From a virus, in the IMG/VR virus record IMGVR_UViG_3300035703_000234, positions 1 through 36,480 of that record: a stretch of 36,480 nt of DNA. One strand, given 5' to 3'. The notes beneath the pieces are model-generated. The model was not told the origin of the DNA. It searched no databases and saw nothing but the letters and a program-made list of their open reading frames with translations. Both the position numbers and the translations under genes were made by a program. Shown piece by piece: positions 22,412 through 28,119 of this stretch. How positions within the stretch are numbered: position 1 is the stretch's first letter; each line of letters opens with the position of its first letter.

Positions 22412-22494
22412 CAGGCTCCGTGTTTACTCTTCGCTTGCTTGATCTTCTTCTGTTGATTCAGTTCCGCTGCTGTCTTGCACGGTTGGCAAATCAT
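22321..22494 (-). CDS. Cysteine-rich conserved mini protein, 57 aa
   Basis: Start at 22494 because GGAGGAGAACA precedes it; a longer start is rejected. MICQPCKTAAELNQQKKIKQ then HGACWGCECQHQTGTGW: CxxC plus CxxCxCQH, a metal-binding layout I recognise from actinobacterial phage mini proteins next to primases. Its 3' end overlaps the primase zinc-finger gene by 91 bp. Possible accessory replication protein; function not known. Confidence 0.6.
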   Translation of the reverse strand: MICQPCKTAAELNQQKKIKQAKSKHGACWGCECQHQTGTGWFARKGEKVSLHRTQSP

Positions 22495-22541
22495 TGTTCT
22501 CCTCCTCTGCTGGCTGAGTCCATATCTGGCTGCTGGTGATA

Positions 22542-22901
22542 TCACCCTGTGGTGTTGGCATTGTTAACCCAACTTTCTAATGACTGAACTACCCAGGCTT
22601 TCTGGATAGGCGCACCTCTACGTTTGACTATGACGAAGGCTGGAGGTACGGGGGCAAGTCCTCTAGCCTTCGCATAGTTCTCGGCCTCCACCTGCGCTTC
22701 GCTCCAGAAGGCAGGCAGATCAATCTTCTTACGGTTCTTTAACTCCAGAATGTACGTCTGACCTGCGACGATGCAGACTAGATCGCCTTCATCATTGGCT
22801 CCAGCCTTGGCAAGACGCTCGACAAAGTGACCAAGCGAGCGCAGATATTTCATCACATCAGTCTCGAACTTAGTTCCCTTGGTCTTATTGTAGGTTGACA
22901 C
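22542..22901 (-). CDS. Hjc-like Holliday-junction resolvase / PD-(D/E)XK nuclease, 119 aa
   Basis: KGTKFETDVMKYLRSLGHFV (Glu13), then ERLAKAGANDEGDL (Asp40), then YILELKNRKKIDLPAFW (E53-x-K55) is the archaeal Hjc-type order E, D, ExK. The WSEAQVEAENYAKARGLAP segment matches the following helix. It would resolve branched DNA made during replication and before packaging. It starts 17 bp inside the end of the glycosyltransferase gene. Confidence 0.78.
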   Translation of the reverse strand: MSTYNKTKGTKFETDVMKYLRSLGHFVERLAKAGANDEGDLVCIVAGQTYILELKNRKKIDLPAFWSEAQVEAENYAKARGLAPVPPAFVIVKRRGAPIQKAWVVQSLESWVNNANTTG

Positions 22902-23580
22902 CTAACGCCTCCTTCACTCGCAGTACATCATCAACGTAGTTCTTTTTGACGTACTTCTCAAAGGACTTGCGATCCTTGAGGTAGCGCTCTTTAGAGTTGG
23001 CTTCAATATAAACCTTGTCCTTATCTGCCTTCCCGTTGATGAAGTGCAGATGCTCCCAGTACACACTTGGAAAGTAGTAGTAAGCGCCCAAGCCCTTGCC
23101 TAGTACTTGCCAGAAGTTGTCAGCGTAGAGGTGCTTTAGTTGTGGTGGAGCCATAAAGCCAAGCGCCTTGACCACATTGGTAGTTATCATCACCGAGGTT
23201 GGAAGGTCTTGTCCCTGCAACATATCGTTGCCGTAGGCAACACCGTATCCTTGCTTGGCTAGAGTGATGGACATAGCCACATCCCAGCCCTCAGTTGTGA
23301 CGATGTTGTCATCACCTAAGAATGTAAAGAACAGGTAGTCATCAACATACTTCATCGCAATCCTGTTGAGAGTTGCGATCATATATTCTCGTGGACCAAC
23401 CTCATACTTCACACCTTCAAGGCGTGGGTAGTTATGCTCATCATCCTCATCAAGACCTAGCACGATATCAGATACCTTGCTATGTTCCTTGAGATATTTG
23501 ACAGCCCGCTCAGCGTTCTCTGGCCTACCTCTGGTAGGTATGATAACAAGGTTAGCGTTGTTGTTGTTCATACTTCGCAT
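22885..23580 (-). CDS. GT-A-fold glycosyltransferase-like protein, 231 aa
   Basis: Transfers a sugar from a nucleotide donor. LVIIPTRGRPENAERAVKYL is the typical N-terminal nucleotide-binding turn, and FTFLGDDNIVTTEGWDVAM carries the DxD-type metal motif (GDDN, 89-92). LYADNFWQVLGKGLGAYYYF may be the acceptor loop. No membrane segment, so it acts in the cytoplasm on DNA, protein or small molecules. ATG at 23571 is an alternative start. Lying among replication genes rather than tail genes, a role in DNA base glycosylation is possible. Confidence 0.78.
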   Translation of the reverse strand: MRSMNNNNANLVIIPTRGRPENAERAVKYLKEHSKVSDIVLGLDEDDEHNYPRLEGVKYEVGPREYMIATLNRIAMKYVDDYLFFTFLGDDNIVTTEGWDVAMSITLAKQGYGVAYGNDMLQGQDLPTSVMITTNVVKALGFMAPPQLKHLYADNFWQVLGKGLGAYYYFPSVYWEHLHFINGKADKDKVYIEANSKERYLKDRKSFEKYVKKNYVDDVLRVKEALGVNLQ

Positions 23581-24424
23581 CCCTGTAGTACATCCTGCCC
23601 ATCTCGCTCGTTACAGAATCTATCTGACACGAAGCAAAGTTTACCGAGAAGGTTGCCCATTCGCTTCCATTTGCGGTGTGTTTCCCAAAGCGATTCTTAA
23701 CCGCTGCAACACGCAATGTCTTGTTCGACGGGTCATAGCCCAAGGTGCAGATCATTGCTGGCAACTGAGATACCTTGCCGTGAATAGCCCGACGTGGTGG
23801 TGGCATCTCAGGTGAGCCATACTCGCTGGCTTCTGAGACGTGATGCAGTACCATCACACAGGCTTCAGTCTTACGAGCCATATCGTGGAGTTCAGCCATA
23901 ATCGCACGAAGCCCTGCCCATTCGTTATCTGTTTCAGAGACAACGTTCATCAGGTTATCGATGACGATTAACTGTGGCATCTCACCATACAGTTCTAGGT
24001 ATGCCTTGACTTCCATCTCGATATCATCAAGACTCGGAGATGAATCAAAGACCCACTGAATGTGGTCAGCCTTCTCCATCGCTGCGTCGTAATAACTAGG
24101 CGATCTTTCTAGGTTCTGCTCAACAGTTAACTGCGAGTGACCAGAGACAGCGGCTGCTGTCCTTATCATCACAGTAGCAGTGTCGGTATCAGCCGAGAAG
24201 AACAGGGTAGGTATGCCAGCCTTGATCGAGTAGACCAAGGCCAGCATAGATTTACCTGCGTTTGGTGCGGCTGCGACCATACACACTTGACCACGACGGA
24301 ACCTAATGTCCTGGCTCGTGAGTTCTTTCCAGACTTCAGGTAGTGGAGTTGCCTTGGTAGTTACTGTCCCCCAAGCGCGGGAAAGTTTTAGCAAGAAACA
24401 CCTCCACTGGAATAGTCTCGACAA
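23552..24424 (-). CDS. RecA/DnaB-type ATPase, likely replicative helicase, 290 aa
   Basis: Unwinds DNA at the fork. Walker A AAPNAGKSM (52-60), Walker B LIVIDN (152-157), then VMVLHHVSEAS (motif 3 region with paired His) and a late VAAVKNRFGKHTAN segment with the basic finger expected in DnaB-like RecA domains. It lacks the DnaB N-terminal helical domain, as is common in short phage helicases. The start is uncertain: ATG at 24424 overlaps WhiB by 89 bp; a later TTG would shorten the overlap. Confidence 0.82.
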   Translation of the reverse strand: MSRLFQWRCFLLKLSRAWGTVTTKATPLPEVWKELTSQDIRFRRGQVCMVAAAPNAGKSMLALVYSIKAGIPTLFFSADTDTATVMIRTAAAVSGHSQLTVEQNLERSPSYYDAAMEKADHIQWVFDSSPSLDDIEMEVKAYLELYGEMPQLIVIDNLMNVVSETDNEWAGLRAIMAELHDMARKTEACVMVLHHVSEASEYGSPEMPPPRRAIHGKVSQLPAMICTLGYDPSNKTLRVAAVKNRFGKHTANGSEWATFSVNFASCQIDSVTSEMGRMYYRDAKYEQQQR

Positions 24425-24650
24425 TAATGTTTCGTCGACGACGTATCGTGCGCCTCTCGTACTCTGAAAGACCGCCCCATACCCCGTGACGTTCGTGCTT
24501 TAAGCCCCATTCAGCACACTCAACTTGATGCTCACAACTCCCGCAGATGGCCTTAATCTGTTTGCCTAGATTATGGCCACCTTCTGGGAAGAAGATTTCT
24601 GGATCTGTTTGAGCGCAGAGAGGGTTCTCAAAACTTTGAGGCCCCCTCAC
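24336..24650 (-). CDS. WhiB-like iron-sulfur transcription regulator, 104 aa
   Basis: WhiB-family proteins bind a 4Fe-4S cluster and contact the sigma factor of actinobacterial RNA polymerase. Cys12, then CGSCEHQVEC (Cys36, 39, 45) are the four ligands, and the GVWGGLS turn followed by the basic ERRTIRRRRN segment is diagnostic. The start is GTG at 24650. Family members occur only in Actinobacteria and their phages, which fixes the host phylum. It may redirect host polymerase, alone or with the phage sigma factor. Confidence 0.9.
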   Translation of the reverse strand: MRGPQSFENPLCAQTDPEIFFPEGGHNLGKQIKAICGSCEHQVECAEWGLKHERHGVWGGLSEYERRTIRRRRNIIVETIPVEVFLAKTFPRLGDSNYQGNSTT

Positions 24651-24653
24651 GGT

Positions 24654-25043
24654 TTACGCCCAGATTGTCTGGCACTTGTCTGCAGCACCCTTTGGTGCAG
24701 CACACATCCAGCCCTTCCAAGGGCCTCGTGCTGAAGTACCACTGCGGAAGGTCATTGTGCCGTGCTTACAACTAGGCGACTGTCCTTCGACTACTGGTGC
24801 TGATTCAGCAGGTGCTGATTCTCCCACTGGTGATGCTGGCTTTGGTGCGAAACTACGACGGTATCCCCCAGTTTGCGGAGCGCTTCCCAAAGATTGACTC
24901 ACACTGTGAATCAACGAAGCCGTATCTTGAATAGTAGTAAGTGCAGTCTCCAACTCAGCAGAGTCCTGCGCATAGAGATTAACGAGTGTGCCATCTGCCA
25001 ACTTGAAGTTGACTTGGAACTTTGTGCTATCTGGTGCAGCCAT
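24654..25043 (-). CDS. Conserved phage protein with C-terminal Cys motif, 129 aa
   Basis: N-terminal half (KFQVNFKLADGTLVNLYAQD) looks like a small beta domain, then a Pro/Ala-rich linker, then SPSCKHGTMTFRSGTSARGP and a GWMCAAPKGAADKCQTIWA segment that resembles zinc-ribbon endings of phage proteins found beside Cas4-like nucleases. CKHG and two later Cys may bind zinc. It may be a single-strand DNA-binding or nuclease-partner protein; this is inference from neighbours. Confidence 0.6.
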   Translation of the reverse strand: MAAPDSTKFQVNFKLADGTLVNLYAQDSAELETALTTIQDTASLIHSVSQSLGSAPQTGGYRRSFAPKPASPVGESAPAESAPVVEGQSPSCKHGTMTFRSGTSARGPWKGWMCAAPKGAADKCQTIWA

Positions 25044-25044
25044 T

Positions 25045-25989
25045 TTATTTTCCTCCAGTAATTGGTTTAATTGAAAGCCTTACGCTTTCCTTTCCTTGCT
25101 TTGTCGGCACGTACCCCAGCGCTTTCTCCACTGCTTCCTTGTCGACGGTATTAGTTTGCACTGTACTCCATCGGATGTCAATACCCGAATGAGTCAGACC
25201 TGTAACTCCAGAGAATGTATCTCTGAGTGCTTCTTTCTGTGCCTCAAGTTCCTTGATCTTGTTGTCAATCTGAAGATACTCAAGGGCTTTCAAATCTACA
25301 TCAGGGTTATCTATGATCGGCTGTTCAGTTTTTGTACGTTCTTTTTTTAGACCAACGCATCCCATCTCCCCTGAGGCGTCGTAGAACCTACAATAGAACT
25401 TGCAATAAGATTCATCTCGCTCTGGTTCTGGGGCAACGTCGGAGGCTTTGATGGCTTCTAACCAACTCAATGCCTCCAACGCTACCTTCTCATCATACGG
25501 TTCTGAGTGGACTTTAATGTCCCGCTCATCACCATCACGAGCGATGGCTACGAGATTGACCCGACTGACCTTCCCCTTGCCAGACTTCTCAATCAAGTAG
25601 CCATACGTTTGTACCTGCCAGCGCTGTTGCTGACTAGGAAAGTAAGAAAGGTTCTTCACCTTGGTTGTCTTCCAGTCGACTACATCCCCAGTCTCTGGGA
25701 TGAAGAGATCGACGTGGGCTTTCATACCACCATACTCGACGGTGGTTTCAATCATCAAATCCTTATTGCTCGACAGAGCCTGCTCGATAACTCCGTGAAT
25801 AGCAGTACCCATAATGGCTGCTAGTTTGAGTTCGTTCTCGTTGGTCTCTGGCTGGTTGTTCAACCGATACCAGACCTTACGACGGCAACCGCCTAACTCA
25901 GACGGTCCAATCTGGACCTGAGTACTGCGTGGCCGTGAGTTCTCTACATCGTGTAGAGCCTTGACTAATAACGCCTTGATGTCTTCCAT
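25045..25989 (-). CDS. Cas4/RecB-like PD-(D/E)XK exonuclease with Fe-S-type cysteines, 314 aa
   Basis: PSELGGCRRKVWYRL gives Cys35; IMGTAIHGVIEQ gives His65; HVDLF Asp94; VVDWKTTK the D105-x-K107 core; QVQTYGYL the QxxxY motif. Three further Cys (SYCKFYCRFYDASGEMGC; 196, 200, 211) complete the four-cysteine cluster typical of Cas4 and AddB-type nucleases. A helical C-terminal domain (QIDNKIKELEAQKEALRD) follows. No CRISPR array is nearby, so a role in phage recombination or host DNA degradation is more likely than spacer acquisition. Confidence 0.82.
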   Translation of the reverse strand: MEDIKALLVKALHDVENSRPRSTQVQIGPSELGGCRRKVWYRLNNQPETNENELKLAAIMGTAIHGVIEQALSSNKDLMIETTVEYGGMKAHVDLFIPETGDVVDWKTTKVKNLSYFPSQQQRWQVQTYGYLIEKSGKGKVSRVNLVAIARDGDERDIKVHSEPYDEKVALEALSWLEAIKASDVAPEPERDESYCKFYCRFYDASGEMGCVGLKKERTKTEQPIIDNPDVDLKALEYLQIDNKIKELEAQKEALRDTFSGVTGLTHSGIDIRWSTVQTNTVDKEAVEKALGYVPTKQGKESVRLSIKPITGGK

Positions 25990-26174
25990 ACTGATCCGCT
26001 CCTCCAGCGAGTAATTGTAACATTAAAAAACAAGAAGTTCAAACTCAGGCTGTCTGCCAAGATAGCCGTGTAGTAGTCGTTGTACTCCTGATATCTGTCG
26101 AAGCCCAGTGCAAAGTTACGAAGGCTAGACCTACTGATGTAGATGCTATATGGGTCTGGATGCCACGCTTTCAT
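25965..26174 (-). CDS. Hypothetical protein, 69 aa, uncertain
   Basis: Fills the 186-bp space between the proteasome-like gene and the Cas4-like gene. MKAWHPDPYSIYISRSSLRN then FALGFDRYQEYNDYYTAILA look protein-like, but the last 20 residues are less so and the frame overlaps the start of the nuclease gene by 25 bp. A weak AGAGGAA site precedes the start. No family recognised. Confidence 0.45.
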   Translation of the reverse strand: MKAWHPDPYSIYISRSSLRNFALGFDRYQEYNDYYTAILADSLSLNFLFFNVTITRWRSGSVWKTSRRY

Positions 26175-26175
26175 A

Positions 26176-26745
26176 TCAGTTCCTCTCTTGGATTACTAAC
26201 TGTACGGGTAGCCCAGTATTAACGTCAAGCACCGACGCGATCTCAACTGCGCGTTTCGCTATTGACTCAGCCCGTGTGAACGGGATAGAAGTTCCCTTGA
26301 CCTGTGAGTAGAGATAACCCAGCGCGAATTGCCCACCAGTTCCTAGCGCGTATGCTCCGAACTGAGACTGGAAGAACGACAGGTCGCAAGCCACGTGAAA
26401 GAGGTTCCCGTTGAAGGCCAGCAGGTAGTCAAACCCTGAGTCTTTATCCTTGGCTGCGTCAACAGGGTCATAGTTATTATCCTTGAACGCCTGAATGATC
26501 GACGGGATAACCTTTCTACCCATAAAGACAATCGGGTCATCACCATACTTCGGGACTGGTGGTCTCCAGTTGTAGGTTAGGATATCTCCAGGGCGCGTAT
26601 CGCCCGTGATACCCAACAGATACTTCCCGACGGAGACTATCTTCGGAGTCGATACAGATATCGAGCGGAGATTATCTTCGGTGATTTGGCTATCGGCAGC
26701 AAGGACTACCATCAGTCCAGTCTGGATTCCTACTAGCGTTGTCAT
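26176..26745 (-). CDS. Proteasome-beta / HslV-like Ntn hydrolase, 189 aa
   Basis: Threonine protease fold. After loss of Met the protein would begin TTLVGI, exposing the catalytic Thr1 without a propeptide. VVLAADSQITE supplies Asp17, STPKIVSV supplies a Lys at the Lys33 position, LLGITGDTRPGD matches the Gly47 turn, LGTGGQFALGYLYS matches the Ser129 loop, and VLDVNTGLPV the Asp166 region. Length is normal for a beta subunit. No alpha subunit, ATPase or Pup gene is in the window. It is the first gene of the leftward replication operon. It may assemble alone, join or poison the host proteasome, or be a Ntn enzyme with another substrate. Confidence 0.85.
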   Translation of the reverse strand: MTTLVGIQTGLMVVLAADSQITEDNLRSISVSTPKIVSVGKYLLGITGDTRPGDILTYNWRPPVPKYGDDPIVFMGRKVIPSIIQAFKDNNYDPVDAAKDKDSGFDYLLAFNGNLFHVACDLSFFQSQFGAYALGTGGQFALGYLYSQVKGTSIPFTRAESIAKRAVEIASVLDVNTGLPVQLVIQERN

Positions 26746-26770
26746 AGCCTAATGTTATCAGAGTCACGGC

Positions 26771-26808
26771 GTGTCGCCCTGCGACACTCCCATCAGGCTG
26801 AGTATAAT
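26771..26808. promoter_or_regulatory. Divergent promoter region with a palindromic operator candidate
   Basis: Between the proteasome-like gene (leftward) and the zinc-ribbon gene (rightward). GTGTCGC (26771-26777) and GCGACAC (26781-26787) form a perfect palindrome around CCT. TATAAT (26803-26808) is a perfect rightward -10; the -35 position (CTGCGA at 18 bp) lies inside the palindrome, so a bound regulator would block it. No equally clear leftward -10 was found. Confidence 0.5.
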
Positions 26809-26832
26809 ATGAGCGTAGCGAATTAACGGTAC

Positions 26833-26861
26833 GGCCCCTGACGGGGCCGAGGCCGTAGGCC
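26833..26861 (+). promoter_or_regulatory. GC-rich hairpins in the leader of the zinc-ribbon gene
   Basis: GGCCCC-TGAC-GGGGCC (26833-26848) and GGCC-GTA-GGCC (26851-26861) lie between the TATAAT and the gene start at 26900. The next 30 bases (GAGGCGACTGACCACAGGA and onward) resemble a segment at 14237-14255. These hairpins are not followed by T-runs. They may form a structured leader. Confidence 0.45.
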
Positions 26862-26899
26862 GAGAGGCGACTGACCACAGGAAGGAGCCGTGCCGAGCA

Positions 26900-27145
26900 A
26901 TGTGGTTCCGTCTACTTACCCTGCTGAAAAAGCAGGACACTCTACCACCCGTTCAGGCTGCTGACCTCAGGTCACTCGGCCCAGTCCACATCTGTTCTTG
27001 TGGCTGTGAAGTATTCAACGTGATGGCATCCTTTGAAGATTACGAACTTGTCTGGTATTTCCTTGACGCAACCTGCGTATCGTGTGGTAACATCGTTCAA
27101 GTGCCTTGCCCAGTAGATAAAACTACGAATCAAGACACACTATAA
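26900..27145 (+). CDS. Conserved zinc-ribbon protein, 81 aa
   Basis: The only rightward gene in this part. LGPVHICSCGCEVFNVMASF then DYELVWYFLDATCVSCGNIV and VPCPVDK: CxC and CxxC pairs about 30 residues apart, the zinc-ribbon layout of a small protein I recognise from actinobacterial phages. The GGAAGGAG site is rather far (about 12 bp) from the ATG. It is followed by a strong bidirectional terminator. Function unknown; its isolation with its own promoter suggests a distinct expression time. Confidence 0.75.
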   Translation: MWFRLLTLLKKQDTLPPVQAADLRSLGPVHICSCGCEVFNVMASFEDYELVWYFLDATCVSCGNIVQVPCPVDKTTNQDTL

Positions 27146-27180
27146 ACCAACCTAGTTGCATTGATCCGCGCTTAGGAAAA

Positions 27181-27225
27181 CAAAAAGAAGCCCCACCACC
27201 TTTCGGTGATGGGGCCTTTTGTTTG
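27181..27225. terminator. Strong bidirectional intrinsic terminator
   Basis: GCCCCACCACC (27190-27200) pairs with GGTGATGGGGC (27205-27215) around TTTC, with one C-A mismatch. Rightward it is followed by CTTTTGTTTG; leftward by TTCTTTTTGTTTT. It ends both the rightward zinc-ribbon gene and the leftward late operon, whose last gene stops at 27241. Confidence 0.88.
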
Positions 27226-27240
27226 CCTCGCAGTAAAGCG

Positions 27241-27435
27241 TTACTTCTTCTTACGTCCAAACTCTGGAGCGGATGGATCGAGCCACTTCAATAGTGGACC
27301 TGCAAAGCCAGCGAGCGCTGCTGCGCCCAACTTCTTTGGATCAGTCTCTCCTGCGAGATAGAGTGCTACGACTGCTGCTGCAGCGGCACGGAACCAGGTG
27401 AGTGACACCTGCTTGAATTGCTCATTGACCTTCAT
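27241..27435 (-). CDS. Holin-like protein, 64 aa
   Basis: Forms or triggers the membrane lesion at lysis. Two hydrophobic stretches: TWFRAAAAAVVALYLAGE and LGAAALAGFAGPLLKWL, separated by a short DPKK turn, and a basic end (GRKKK), as in two-span actinophage holins. It overlaps the endolysin stop by 4 bp and is the last gene before the terminator. A second membrane protein lies just upstream of the endolysin and could be the holin instead. Confidence 0.7.
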   Translation of the reverse strand: MKVNEQFKQVSLTWFRAAAAAVVALYLAGETDPKKLGAAALAGFAGPLLKWLDPSAPEFGRKKK

Positions 27436-27905
27436 TCGTCCTCCTTTGGACTAGGTACTTCTTTTTTCTTCCGATTAACTCGGATGAACTTTGACTTGAC
27501 CTTGTTCCACTTCTTCGGGCCACCAACCCAAGGGAACCAGTCAGAAGTATCCTTGCCACAGTTCTCCTTGATGGAGACGTGCAGATGCTTCTCGTGTTTG
27601 TTGGCTCCGTTGTAAGTGTTCTCGCCCTTAGATGCAGACCAGATACGGCCATTGAATATCAGGTACTTGACCCGCTTATCCTTCTTCAACTCTGACCAGA
27701 TAACCCTGCAGTCAACCCCGTTCTTAGGATCGTGGGTTAGATCAACAGCAAACCCTGAGTTGTGGTCTGAGTTCGGGTTCTGTTTGACGTGCGCAGCAGA
27801 AGGAAGCAGTCCATCGCTCGCCCGATTCCTTCTCGGAGCAAGAGCATTGGCCTGTCGCAACAGGGCGACGGCAGCATCTTGGGGTTTCTTCGCTAGTGGA
27901 ATCAT
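27432..27905 (-). CDS. Endolysin, M15-type D,D-peptidase, 157 aa
   Basis: Cuts peptide stems of peptidoglycan. NSDHNSGFAVDLTHDP carries the His48 and Asp55 zinc ligands (SxHxxGxAxD pattern), and HEKHLHVSI carries the catalytic and third ligand His (107, 109). The N-terminal helix and LIFNGRIW strand match VanY/L-alanyl-D-glutamate peptidase folds. The basic C-terminal 25 residues may bind the wall. It sits between two small membrane proteins. Confidence 0.88.
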   Translation of the reverse strand: MIPLAKKPQDAAVALLRQANALAPRRNRASDGLLPSAAHVKQNPNSDHNSGFAVDLTHDPKNGVDCRVIWSELKKDKRVKYLIFNGRIWSASKGENTYNGANKHEKHLHVSIKENCGKDTSDWFPWVGGPKKWNKVKSKFIRVNRKKKEVPSPKEDE

Positions 27906-28109
27906 TCATTTCCTCAATACTTCCTTGACGAGATCGGTAAGAAGGTCAACCTTCTCTTCCAACTTATTCACTTTGTCCTTGATGCTATTGCCCCCATTGG
28001 GCTTCAACTCATTGAGGTAGTGCTTCACCATCCATCTCACAAAGGCAGAGAATCCTGCGATGATTGTAAAGATAGAGACGGTAAGACCCGCCCAGTCGGT
28101 AGGGGACAT
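27906..28109 (-). CDS. Small membrane protein with coiled coil, possible holin or pinholin, 67 aa
   Basis: One transmembrane segment (LTVSIFTIIAGFSAFVRWMV) followed by a heptad-like charged helix (IKDKVNKLEEKVDLLTDLVK). Single-span proteins with a C-terminal coiled coil occur in phage lysis cassettes, as holin partner or alternative holin. Lies between tail protein and endolysin. Confidence 0.68.
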   Translation of the reverse strand: MSPTDWAGLTVSIFTIIAGFSAFVRWMVKHYLNELKPNGGNSIKDKVNKLEEKVDLLTDLVKEVLRK

Positions 28110-28119
28110 AGATAGGCTC

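Noticed and set aside
26176-26745. HslV with partner HslU
   Set aside because: No HslU-like AAA ATPase in the window; the host class favours a proteasome-type relation, but HslV remains possible.
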